A DNA stretch of 64,000 nucleotides, taken from the NCBI RefSeq assembly GCF_913063105.1, contig NZ_CAJXYQ010000006.1, forward strand, positions 62,001-126,000. The letters are read 5' to 3'. Each line of letters begins with the position of its first letter. Within the stretch, counting starts at the first letter, position 1. Positions 17,039-25,716 of this stretch are shown here, one piece after another. This stretch comes from an uncultured Draconibacterium sp. GTDB lineage: Bacteria > Bacteroidota > Bacteroidia > Bacteroidales > Prolixibacteraceae. A program made the translations under genes and the position numbers. Under the pieces are notes generated by a model. It was not told where the DNA came from. It saw only the letters and a program-made list of their open reading frames with translations, and did not search any database.

Positions 17039-18601
17039 ATGAATGAAATTGGAATTGCCAGCGAAGCATTAGTCAATTGGTCGAGGGCGCAATTCGCCTT
17101 AACTGCCATGTACCACTGGTTATTTGTTCCGCTAACACTGGGTATTACGTTTATTCTGGCCTTTATGGAAACCATTTACGTAAAAACCGGAAATGAAGAA
17201 TGGAAGCGCATAACCAAATTTTGGATGACACTTTTTGGGATAAACTTTGCTATTGGTGTAGCTACCGGTATTATTCTTGAATTTGAGTTTGGCACCAACT
17301 GGTCGAACTATTCCTGGTTTGTGGGCGATATTTTTGGTGCTCCGCTTGCCATTGAGGGCATACTGGCCTTCTTTTTAGAATCGACATTTATTGCCATTAT
17401 GTTTTTTGGGTGGAATAAAGTTGGAAAAAAAACGCACCTGGTAGCTACCTGGCTAACAGCTATCGGAGCCAACCTCTCGGCACTATGGATATTGGTTGCC
17501 AATGGGTGGATGCAGAAACCGGTGGGCATGATTTTTAACCCCGAAACGGCGCGCAACGAAATGAACAACTTCTGGGACGTGCTTTTCTCGCCAATGGCCA
17601 TCGATAAATGGTTACATGCCACCTCGTCGGGTTTTGTGCTGGCTGCCATTTTTGTTATTGGCGTTTCGGCATGGTACCTGCTTAAAAAACGCGAAGTGGT
17701 TTTGGCTCGGAAAAGCATGTTGGTTGCGGCAATTTTTGGCTTGCTTTCGTCGGTTTACGTGGTTTGGACAGGCGACAATTCAGCACGTACCGTTGCCAAC
17801 GACCAACCCATGAAATTTGCAGCACTTGAAGGTTTGTACAACGGAAGCGAAGGGGCAGGTTTAATTGCAGTGGGAATGTTCTCAACATCGGAAAATGACC
17901 CCAGCAACGAGAACCTAAAAGATATGACCATAAAACTGGAAATCCCGAATATTCTTTCGTACATGGCCTTTTTAGATTGGGATGCTTTTGTTCCGGGAGT
18001 TAACGATATTGTTCGGGGAAATGAGAAATACGGCATTATGTCGGCCAGTGAAAAAATAGAACGTGGCAAAGTGGCCATTAATAAACTTGGTGCCTTTAAA
18101 ACAGCCAAAAAAAATGGCGATAGTCGATTAACAGAAGAGCTGAAGGCAGAACTAACCAGTGCTGATTTTCAGAACAATTATTTCAGGTATTTTGGCTATG
18201 GCTATTTTAAAGATGTGCAGGAAATGGTTCCGAATGTACCTTTAACTTTTTACAGTTTTCACACAATGGTTGGCCTGGGGTTTGCTTTTATTTTGGGCTT
18301 TATACTCGTATTCTGGTTTACCCTGAAAGGAACGATCGGCAAAAAGAAATGGTTGCTTTGGCTGTCGATTATTGCTATTCCGCTGGCTTACATTGCCAGC
18401 CAGGCTGGCTGGATTGTAGCCGAAGTTGGCCGACAGCCCTGGGTAGTGCAGGATATGATGCCCACAATGGCTGCAGTTACACGAATCAGCTCCGGGTCGG
18501 TACAGGTTACCTTCTGGCTTTTTGCCGTACTTTTTACCGTGCTTATGATTGCCGAGATTAAAATTATGATTCGCCAGATTAAAATTGGTCCACATCATTA
18601 A
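17039..18601 (+). CDS. cydA: Cytochrome bd ubiquinol/menaquinol oxidase subunit I
   Basis: Quinol-oxidising, oxygen-reducing subunit carrying hemes b558, b595 and d. At 520 residues it fits the family. Conserved elements include the heme ligand in MYHWLFVPL, the His in WLHATSSGF, the Met/His region SFHTMVGLG and GRQPWVVQ near the C-terminus. The Q-loop between about residues 245 and 400 is of moderate length. It is followed by cydB 17 bp downstream. Cytochrome bd is not proton-pumping and works at low oxygen or under sulfide or nitrosative stress, which fits the sulfur genes further right. Confidence 0.96.
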   Translation: MNEIGIASEALVNWSRAQFALTAMYHWLFVPLTLGITFILAFMETIYVKTGNEEWKRITKFWMTLFGINFAIGVATGIILEFEFGTNWSNYSWFVGDIFGAPLAIEGILAFFLESTFIAIMFFGWNKVGKKTHLVATWLTAIGANLSALWILVANGWMQKPVGMIFNPETARNEMNNFWDVLFSPMAIDKWLHATSSGFVLAAIFVIGVSAWYLLKKREVVLARKSMLVAAIFGLLSSVYVVWTGDNSARTVANDQPMKFAALEGLYNGSEGAGLIAVGMFSTSENDPSNENLKDMTIKLEIPNILSYMAFLDWDAFVPGVNDIVRGNEKYGIMSASEKIERGKVAINKLGAFKTAKKNGDSRLTEELKAELTSADFQNNYFRYFGYGYFKDVQEMVPNVPLTFYSFHTMVGLGFAFILGFILVFWFTLKGTIGKKKWLLWLSIIAIPLAYIASQAGWIVAEVGRQPWVVQDMMPTMAAVTRISSGSVQVTFWLFAVLFTVLMIAEIKIMIRQIKIGPHH

Positions 18602-18618
18602 AACAAGGAGGAAACAAG

Positions 18619-19749
18619 ATGTTTGAAAATTTATCGCATGTCGCATTACAACAATACTGGTGGATTTTGGTATCCATTCTTGCCGCGCTTTTTGTCTTTT
18701 TGATGTTTGTTCAGGGCGGACAGACTTTAATTTTCCAAATAGGAAAAACCGAAGATGAAAAAACAATGCTACTGAATACACTTGGTCGCAAATGGGAGTT
18801 TACTTTTACCACCCTGGTAACTTTTGGCGGCGCCTTTTTTGCCTCTTTCCCACTTTTTTATTCTACCAGTTTTGGTGGGGCCTACTGGGTTTGGATGGCT
18901 ATTTTAATAGCCTTCGTTATACAGGCAGTTTCGTACGAATACCGGCGAAAACCCGCTAATTTCCTGGGACAAAAAACCTTCGAAATATTCTTGGTAATAA
19001 ACGGAGTGTTAGGCACTTTACTGGTGGGTACAGCTGTTGGAACGTTCTTTAACGGTGCCGAGTTTTCGCTAAACCAGCTCAACCAGGTCGACTGGCAAAC
19101 ACCTTTCCGCGGGCTGGAAGCAGTTTTAACCTTCCATAACGTGGCATTGGGGCTAAGCGTTTTGTTCCTTTCGCGCGTACTGGGCAACCTGTATTTCATT
19201 TTTACCATTGATAACAAAACTATTGTTAATCGTGCCCGAAAAACCCTTCTGCGCTGTAGTATCGTTTTCCTGCTATTTTTTCTTTACTTTCTGGTAGCCC
19301 TGTTACTTAAACAAGGCTACGCAGTAGATCCCGACACCGGTAAGGTTTTTATGGAACCTTATAAATACCTGCACAATGTGCTGCAAATGCCATTAAATAC
19401 CATCATCCTTTTGCTTGGTGTGGTAGGTGTTTTATGGGGCATTATTTCAACGGTTTTTATGAAAAGTAACAAAGGATTTTGGTTTGCCGGAGTAGGAACT
19501 GTTCTCACAGTTTTTGCACTATTTCTGCTTGCGGGTTTTAACAATACAGCCTTTTACCCCTCAAACTTCGATTTGCAGTCTTCGCTAACGATACAAAATG
19601 CATCGTCGAGTAAATTTACACTGGTGGCAATGGGATACGTTTCGTTGCTTATTCCGTTTGTTTTGGCTTACATCACTTACTTTTGGCGGGCCATGAATAA
19701 GAAGAAGATTTCGGATGAAGAGATGAAAACCGAATCGCACGTTTACTAA
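18619..19749 (+). CDS. cydB: Cytochrome bd oxidase subunit II
   Basis: Membrane partner of CydA, 376 residues with about nine helices. The N-terminus (HVALQQYWWILVSIL) and the sequence FVQGGQTLIFQIGKT correspond to the first helix and loop of CydB. It is encoded directly after cydA and before a very small membrane ORF. No unusual feature was seen. Confidence 0.93.
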   Translation: MFENLSHVALQQYWWILVSILAALFVFLMFVQGGQTLIFQIGKTEDEKTMLLNTLGRKWEFTFTTLVTFGGAFFASFPLFYSTSFGGAYWVWMAILIAFVIQAVSYEYRRKPANFLGQKTFEIFLVINGVLGTLLVGTAVGTFFNGAEFSLNQLNQVDWQTPFRGLEAVLTFHNVALGLSVLFLSRVLGNLYFIFTIDNKTIVNRARKTLLRCSIVFLLFFLYFLVALLLKQGYAVDPDTGKVFMEPYKYLHNVLQMPLNTIILLLGVVGVLWGIISTVFMKSNKGFWFAGVGTVLTVFALFLLAGFNNTAFYPSNFDLQSSLTIQNASSSKFTLVAMGYVSLLIPFVLAYITYFWRAMNKKKISDEEMKTESHVY

Positions 19750-19767
19750 TCAATTAAAGCTTTAAAT

Positions 19768-19884
19768 ATGTATACAGATGCAATAATAGAAATGCTCAGC
19801 TGGCCGATACTGATAATTGTTTCGTACCAGGTAATCAGAATTGTTTTAAAAAAGTATGAAAGCAAACTGGAGGAGAAAGATTAG
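19768..19884 (+). CDS. 38-residue single-helix protein after cydB, cydX-like candidate
   Basis: A complete small frame begins with ATG 18 bp after the cydB stop and ends at TAG 19882-19884. The product starts MYTDAIIEML, has one hydrophobic helix at about residues 10-27 (SWPILIIVSYQVIRIVL) and ends in a charged tail (KKYESKLEEKD). Size, topology and position match the CydX subunit of proteobacterial bd oxidases (37 residues in E. coli), though I see no clear sequence similarity. A terminator hairpin follows 60 bp later, so the frame lies within the cyd transcript. Function is inferred. Confidence 0.65.
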   Translation: MYTDAIIEMLSWPILIIVSYQVIRIVLKKYESKLEEKD

Positions 19885-19944
19885 TTTATAGTGTCATTTT
19901 ACTTTCCTTTTGATAAGGTTACTGTACGTTTTTCCATTAATAAC

Positions 19945-19989
19945 AAATGAATGCCATTCTTCAGGATATACTGAAAATGGCATTCATTT
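19945..19989 (+). terminator. Long hairpin after the cyd operon
   Basis: AAATGAATGCCATT (19945-19958) pairs perfectly with AATGGCATTCATTT (19976-19989), and the stem extends through TTCAG/CTGAA with a single bulge around a 6-nt loop. There is no long T-tract, but position and stem length support termination of the cyd transcript. Confidence 0.65.
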
Positions 19990-20058
19990 ATATAATCACT
20001 TCTAAACAATAATTTCTGTGAATTCTTGTTATTTTTACGGCTCAAAACTGAAAACCGA

Positions 20059-20799
20059 ATGATCAATAACAAAAAAGTTGTTGTAGTGCTACCGGCCTAC
20101 AACGCTGCAAAAACACTGGAAATTACATATAACGAGATTGATTTTAACATTGTTGATGATGCAATTCTGGTTGACGATGTGAGCAACGATGAAACCGTAG
20201 AAGTTGGTAAAAAACTGGGGATTAAGCACATTGTTGTACACGAACAGAACAAAGGATACGGAGGAAATCAAAAATCGTGTTACAACAAATCCCTTGAAAT
20301 TGGTGCTGATATAGTTATTATGCTCCACCCCGACTACCAGTATACTCCCATGTTAATTCCGGCAATGGCCAATTTGCTAGGAAACGGTTTATATCATGTT
20401 GTTTTGGGATCAAGAATTTTGGGAAAGGGAGCGCTAAAAGGAGGAATGCCACTAATAAAATACATTGCTAACCGAGGCCTTACTTTCATCGAAAACATAT
20501 TACTTAATGCCAAACTCTCGGAATACCACACCGGATACAGAGCTTTTTCGCGCGAAGTACTCGAAGCCGTAAATTACAATGCCAACTCCGATAATTTTGT
20601 TTTCGATAACCAAATGCTGGCACAAATCTGGTTTGCCGGTTACGAAATAGCCGAAATTACCTGCCCAACCAAATATTTCGACGATGCGTCGAGTATTAGT
20701 ATTAAAAACAGTACCATTTATGCGATTGGAGTATTAAAAACCGCCTGCCAATACAGGCTACACAGATGGGGATTGGTGAAGAATAAGATATTTAATTAA
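20059..20799 (+). CDS. Family 2 glycosyltransferase (polyprenyl-phosphate sugar synthase-like)
   Basis: Cytosolic GT-A enzyme that probably transfers a sugar from a nucleotide donor, perhaps to polyprenyl phosphate for use by the membrane GT-C proteins encoded next. The 246-residue product has the N-terminal VVVLPAYNAAKTL motif, the ILVDDVSND donor-site motif and MLHPDYQY in place of the DXD motif. It is shorter than processive GT2 enzymes and has no membrane helix. The frame is open from 20026, but the ATG at 20059 gives the normal family start. It is followed by a TTG-started membrane gene 20 bp downstream. Confidence 0.84.
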   Translation: MINNKKVVVVLPAYNAAKTLEITYNEIDFNIVDDAILVDDVSNDETVEVGKKLGIKHIVVHEQNKGYGGNQKSCYNKSLEIGADIVIMLHPDYQYTPMLIPAMANLLGNGLYHVVLGSRILGKGALKGGMPLIKYIANRGLTFIENILLNAKLSEYHTGYRAFSREVLEAVNYNANSDNFVFDNQMLAQIWFAGYEIAEITCPTKYFDDASSISIKNSTIYAIGVLKTACQYRLHRWGLVKNKIFN

Positions 20800-20819
20800 C
20801 AAATAAACTGTTTCTCATT

Positions 20820-22874
20820 TTGCCAAAAAGGATTAATTATTTTATTATACTACTCCTGCCTGCTTTATTTCTTTGGGCAGGAAGCACAATTGAGTTGGCC
20901 AATTATGGTAACGATCCAAATTATATTTATTTAGCGAATGCAGCATCCATTTGCGACGGCAAGGGTGTTGGACATGTTGATAATCCCGGAACTACCGTTA
21001 TGGAGATTGGTGCTATAGCAATAACGCTTAGGCACTTGCTCGATAATCCGAATAACGAAACACTTGTACAACATGTACTAAAAGAACCTCTTATTTTTGT
21101 CAATACCATCCATTTGGTTTTTGTAGTTTTTAATGCACTAATTTTATTTTTATTGGGTTACGTTGCGTTAAAAAAAACAGGCTCTATATGGGTTGGAATA
21201 CTATTACAAACGACTACTTTTTTAAGTGCAAACACACTCGATCATGTCTGGACAAAAATATCACCGGAACCAATCCTGTTTTTTCTTACCTGCCTTTATG
21301 TTATTACCCTACTCTTTTTTTATACTTCAAAAGAAAGACTGACTATAAAATACTTATTAACTTTTGCGGCATTAACAGGAGCAGGCCTGGCAACTAAAGC
21401 CACTTTTTTGCCACTTGTACTATTCCCTTTTATTCTTTTCCCGGGAATTAAAAAGAAAATCATCTATTTAGGTAGCCTGGTATTCTCTTTTATTCTTTTT
21501 ACCATTCCTGCAATACCGGAATATAAAAGAATGTTTTTCTGGTTTAGAAATATGCTTAGCCACACCGGTAAATACGGGCAGGGAGATAAAGGCCTTTTGG
21601 ATATTTCAACCTATTTGCCAAACCTGATTAAAATAATTCAAAACAATCCTGTTTTTGGAGTGGTAACTATTATTTCAATCATCACACTGATTTATTACTA
21701 TTTTTTTAATAAGAATAACCAGGAAAGGAACAAACAAGATATTGAAGCAAAAATCCTGCTGGGCTTAACTGCTACAAATATTTTCGGGATATTGCTGGTG
21801 GCCAAACAATACAGTGGAAACCATTACCTCATTCCGGTAATACTTTTAACAGGTATTTCATTACTTTTTAACATTAAACTTCTTATTAAATCGGATAAAA
21901 TAGTTCTACCAATATTGGTTAGTTCCCTGATTATTCTTTTCATTTTCATACAGCCTAAGAAAATAAAATATGCAGAACGAGGGTACAGACTAACAAACGA
22001 AGAACTGCAATCAACGCAGGAATTAATTGATAAAAGGTATTCTGATTATACGCCTGTTTATTACTACCCATATTCGTTAAACAAATTTTCGGCGCTTAAA
22101 TTTGGCGATGTACATACCCAACACCGGCTACTTCCCCATTTAAATGCCATCTACCCAAATACCTTTTTTTACAACTATGCCCACGAGATGTTTCAAAGCT
22201 GGAATTCAGAATTAACACTCGAGGAAATAGTTCAACAAACCGGAAATAAAATTCTATTTGTTGGAGGGCCAAGGAATGATGAAGGAGCTAACAAAATGAT
22301 TCAATCTGGTATTCCTCTTGTAAAAATATATCAGGGAAGAGTACAGGGAGTTTATGAATTGGACTCTGTTAAATTTCAGCAAAAAAATACCAATTCGATT
22401 TTGCAAATTGCAGAAGAAATTGTTTTTGATGCTGAGCAACTAAGTATGGACAATCAGTTTTATCTGGGATCGGATAAAAATAGTTTTGGGAACGCATACA
22501 ACAGAACAAATGATCAGGCACGTTCAGGAAAATATGCTGTAAAAATGGATAGCAGTGTTGAATATGCGGTTTACTATGAATTGAAAAATTTAAACGTAAA
22601 CGAAGTTTACGAGATATCAATCTGGAGAAAAGCAGATAACAATAGTGGGCGATTGGTTGTATCAGCTAAGAATGATAAATCATTTTATAAATCGCAACAC
22701 ACAGGCATCTTATCCGACAAGCAGGGATGGGAGCTACTGCGGGTTAAATTAAATGTACCTCCTGAGCTACAAAATGACACACTAAAAATATATCTTTGGA
22801 ATCCGAAAGGTCAGTTAACCTATTTTGACGACCTTTCAATTATCAAATATGTTTCAAACCAGTCTGTTTTATAA
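20820..22874 (+). CDS. GT-C-like polytopic membrane protein with C-terminal beta-sandwich-like domain
   Basis: Probable polyprenyl-phosphate-dependent glycosyltransferase. The 684-residue protein has about ten helices in the first 400 residues, with an acidic motif in the first periplasmic loop (YGNDPNYIYLANA). A soluble region follows, and residues from about 545 to 680 form a separate domain with the signatures ARSGKYAVKM, YEISIWRK, GWELL, IYLWN and YFDDLSI. The same domain occurs in the CotH lipoprotein at 25717-28674 and in the protein at 31143-33179. The start is TTG at 20820, because no ATG precedes the first helix. It abuts the next gene without a gap. Confidence 0.75.
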   Translation: MPKRINYFIILLLPALFLWAGSTIELANYGNDPNYIYLANAASICDGKGVGHVDNPGTTVMEIGAIAITLRHLLDNPNNETLVQHVLKEPLIFVNTIHLVFVVFNALILFLLGYVALKKTGSIWVGILLQTTTFLSANTLDHVWTKISPEPILFFLTCLYVITLLFFYTSKERLTIKYLLTFAALTGAGLATKATFLPLVLFPFILFPGIKKKIIYLGSLVFSFILFTIPAIPEYKRMFFWFRNMLSHTGKYGQGDKGLLDISTYLPNLIKIIQNNPVFGVVTIISIITLIYYYFFNKNNQERNKQDIEAKILLGLTATNIFGILLVAKQYSGNHYLIPVILLTGISLLFNIKLLIKSDKIVLPILVSSLIILFIFIQPKKIKYAERGYRLTNEELQSTQELIDKRYSDYTPVYYYPYSLNKFSALKFGDVHTQHRLLPHLNAIYPNTFFYNYAHEMFQSWNSELTLEEIVQQTGNKILFVGGPRNDEGANKMIQSGIPLVKIYQGRVQGVYELDSVKFQQKNTNSILQIAEEIVFDAEQLSMDNQFYLGSDKNSFGNAYNRTNDQARSGKYAVKMDSSVEYAVYYELKNLNVNEVYEISIWRKADNNSGRLVVSAKNDKSFYKSQHTGILSDKQGWELLRVKLNVPPELQNDTLKIYLWNPKGQLTYFDDLSIIKYVSNQSVL

Positions 22875-24299
22875 ATGTTGTCTCAGGTGAATCAAATTTT
22901 TAATAAAATAAAAGATTACTTTTTTCTGCTTCCTCTGGTCTTTTTTGTGGTATTAACTTATCCCCGGTTGAGCCTGCCCTATTTTTGGGATGAAGCCTGG
23001 TCTTATTTCCCGGCAGTTTTTAAGATGTACGAAAATGGCCCGGGATTAATGCCCGGAGCATTATCACTCTGGGAAGCCAAAGGGCATCCTTTATTTTTCT
23101 TTTTCCTGTCATCATCGTGGATGCGACTGGTTGGCACGTCAGTATTCTGGGTGCATATATTACCCTTTCTTATTTCACTAACCACCTTAGGTGCTTTGTT
23201 TGCTTTAGTTAAAAAACATGCCGGTATCTGGGCTGCCAACATTTCCATTCTTTTATTCAGCGTACAATCGCTCTTTTTGGCCCAGGCAACATTTCTTTTA
23301 CCCGAAATGCTTATCACGCTTTTATTATTATTTTCTGTACACTTTTATCTGGCGAAAAAATATTGGCTCTTTGCATTGTCAGCTTCAGTAATGGTATTAA
23401 CAAAAGAAACAAGTATTGTATTTATTGCAGGGTTTCTGCTTTTTCATCTTTTTATTTACCTGAAACCAGGCAAAGAATCGCGTAAATACATTCTTGAGAG
23501 CCTGCTGATATCCATCCCAATTCTAATATACGCACTGTTCCTTGTTCTGCATAAAAAAGAATTTGGATCATTCTTTTTTCAAGAACACACAGGATACATT
23601 GAGTTGAGTTTAACATCAGTGTTGCGAAAAATAAAAATGGCAACAAACATTGTTTACAACAGTTATGGAAGAAAGTTTATTCTGTTTGCAGTAGTAGTTG
23701 CATTGGGATTTATCTTTATAAAAAAGAAAAAACTGGAGAACAAAAACGTTCTTGCATTGCTTCTTTTATTAAGCCTGTTGTTTATAATATTTTCTGCCTT
23801 TAACTTTTATACGCAGCGTTACATGCTTTGCATTCTGGCTCTTTTTATAACAATTACATCAATACTGTTTATCCAGGCTAGATTTAAGCAGTGGTACTTA
23901 AATCTTATAATAGTTGGATTAGTAACAGCAGCACCACTCTATTATACTTTAGCCAAAAAGACGAACAGTGACAGCGACCTTGGTTATGTTCATGTAGTAA
24001 AATTACACAAGGAAATGGTAAAATATTGCGAAGAACAAAATTGGCAGGACAAACCTATCTCAGCCAGTTTCAACTTAATCTTTTGTTTACGCAATCCCCA
24101 TCTTGGTTATGTTTCTTCTAACGAAGGTTTCTCGCAGGTAATGAACCTGAAAAAATATCAGGAAGCTGAAATATTTTTAAACGATTGTACCTCATTTGGA
24201 GAGGAGACACAAATAGATTCTATTGCCAGTTTCAGCCGGGTAGCGAAAGAGTTTGAAAGAGAGCAAGCCTGGGGAAAAATTTACACTAAACTTCCGTAA
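22875..24299 (+). CDS. GT39/ArnT-like membrane glycosyltransferase
   Basis: Predicted GT-C enzyme moving a sugar from a lipid-linked donor on the periplasmic side. It has 474 residues and about ten helices. The first loop carries WDEAWSY, the Asp-Glu catalytic pair typical of PMT/ArnT enzymes, and EAKGHPLFFF resembles the donor-binding stretch. The C-terminal region is short and soluble, without the beta-sandwich-like domain of its neighbours. It starts directly after the previous stop codon and ends 15 bp from the convergent VTC gene. Confidence 0.8.
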   Translation: MLSQVNQIFNKIKDYFFLLPLVFFVVLTYPRLSLPYFWDEAWSYFPAVFKMYENGPGLMPGALSLWEAKGHPLFFFFLSSSWMRLVGTSVFWVHILPFLISLTTLGALFALVKKHAGIWAANISILLFSVQSLFLAQATFLLPEMLITLLLLFSVHFYLAKKYWLFALSASVMVLTKETSIVFIAGFLLFHLFIYLKPGKESRKYILESLLISIPILIYALFLVLHKKEFGSFFFQEHTGYIELSLTSVLRKIKMATNIVYNSYGRKFILFAVVVALGFIFIKKKKLENKNVLALLLLLSLLFIIFSAFNFYTQRYMLCILALFITITSILFIQARFKQWYLNLIIVGLVTAAPLYYTLAKKTNSDSDLGYVHVVKLHKEMVKYCEEQNWQDKPISASFNLIFCLRNPHLGYVSSNEGFSQVMNLKKYQEAEIFLNDCTSFGEETQIDSIASFSRVAKEFEREQAWGKIYTKLP

Positions 24300-24314
24300 G
24301 GCAAAGAATATTAT

Positions 24315-25022
24315 TTAATGAGCTATCTCACTTCTGAAATGACTTAAACCTGAAACAAATTTTGAATTTTTATCTAAACGAAAAGGAAACTGATTACTGA
24401 TTTGATCTGCATTTTCGTTATGCTCCTTATTATATTTTAGTTCAACAACCACTTTCAGGTCTTCCTTAAACGAATGTTGCATATGATTCCACGATGGCCT
24501 TAAATTGTAATATTCCATTTGGTCATCAACTGTTATTCTGAACACTTTATTAAGCGTTGTATAATAACTTCTTAAATATGTATTAAACAAAACCGGTTGC
24601 AAACCAGTAAGCTTTTCCCTTACGTCTGCCGGTAAAGTCGCGTTATCAAAAATACCTGTTAGCGCTCTTGCATGAAATTCTTTTTTATTAAAATAAAATG
24701 AAGGTACACTATATGATTTTTTTGTACCTACCAGCCCTTTTTTTATTTTAAATTCCAAGATAGGAGAATCTACCTTCCCAAATTCGTCGCCATACCATCG
24801 CAAACGTACCTTCCAGCGATTACCATTGCCAAAAAGATTATCAAAATAACAATCGAAACCCGGAGTATCAAAGTAGATGTTATTAATTCGTCGTTTTGAA
24901 AATGCAGAAATAAAAAATGCGTTGTTTTGTTTAATTATAGCCTCGGTAGCCAACCGGTTTAACGGATGGGTTACAAACTTTCGCTCGTACCTAAATGTAT
25001 TTAATTCGGTATATCCCTGCAT
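24315..25022 (-). CDS. VTC-domain (polyphosphate polymerase-like) protein
   Basis: CYTH-superfamily tunnel-fold protein of the VTC family, known in eukaryotes as the polyphosphate polymerase. The 235-residue sequence shows the family pattern: YERKFVTH at the start (Arg/Lys substrate contacts), INNIYFDT, KVRLRWYG, LEFKIKKG and VVELKYN near the end. The bacterial homologues occur with DUF4956 and CotH genes, as here. Substrate and product are unknown; synthesis of a phosphate polymer or a related transfer is possible. It begins 3 bp after the DUF4956 stop. Confidence 0.84.
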   Translation of the reverse strand: MQGYTELNTFRYERKFVTHPLNRLATEAIIKQNNAFFISAFSKRRINNIYFDTPGFDCYFDNLFGNGNRWKVRLRWYGDEFGKVDSPILEFKIKKGLVGTKKSYSVPSFYFNKKEFHARALTGIFDNATLPADVREKLTGLQPVLFNTYLRSYYTTLNKVFRITVDDQMEYYNLRPSWNHMQHSFKEDLKVVVELKYNKEHNENADQISNQFPFRLDKNSKFVSGLSHFRSEIAH

Positions 25023-25025
25023 TTT

Positions 25026-25706
25026 TTAAAACGAATTATTATCGATAAAAGAAACCCGAACTCCTGGATTTAGACTATGAACTTTATCTTTAAACTGCTG
25101 TAAATCGGTGGCCTTACTTATTTCAACCCAATAAGCTGCCTCAATTAAATCTGAAGATTCATCGTAACGCACCAATTTCGACGATTTAAAAATATCCATT
25201 ACCTCCGAATCAATGTTTTCCAGCTTAGGCTTTCCTTCTCCATTACTACTGATAGTTAAATACAGATTTTGTTTCCGTGTTTTTGATGAGCTCAAGAACC
25301 TCAACCAAATAATAGTCAGCAGGACAAAAGCTGCAATTACAGTTATTATTTGCTGGCTGGCTCCCAAGCCCAAACCAATGGCGATGGTAAAAAACAAATA
25401 GGCCAATTCTTCAGGCTCTTTTATTGCCGAGCGGAAACGAACAATTGAAAGTGCCCCTACCAAACCAAGAGATAGCGCCAACGAAGATTTAACAATCGAA
25501 ATAATCAGCATAGTTGTAAAAGCAATCAAAAAGAAATTTGCCCCAAAAGCTTTTCGGCTCGATAAACTTTTTGCACACCTGGAATAGGTGTATTCCAAAA
25601 TAAACGACAATACCAGTATTATAACCGAATTTATTACAAAATCTAATATCGAAATTTGTGCATTTTCAGTAATTAAAAACCGCTGAAACAGGTTCCATTT
25701 ATCCAT
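25026..25706 (-). CDS. DUF4956 membrane protein
   Basis: 226-residue protein with about four helices in the first 140 residues and a cytosolic beta/alpha tail. The sequence LGLVGALSIVRFRSAIKEPEEL is the hallmark of DUF4956 and resembles the core of MgtC-like proteins. It lies between a CotH lipoprotein gene (10 bp upstream) and a VTC gene (3 bp downstream). These three families are frequent neighbours in other bacteria, which implies a joint process at the membrane. No activity is established. Confidence 0.85.
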   Translation of the reverse strand: MDKWNLFQRFLITENAQISILDFVINSVIILVLSFILEYTYSRCAKSLSSRKAFGANFFLIAFTTMLIISIVKSSLALSLGLVGALSIVRFRSAIKEPEELAYLFFTIAIGLGLGASQQIITVIAAFVLLTIIWLRFLSSSKTRKQNLYLTISSNGEGKPKLENIDSEVMDIFKSSKLVRYDESSDLIEAAYWVEISKATDLQQFKDKVHSLNPGVRVSFIDNNSF

Positions 25707-25716
25707 AATTAAGTGT

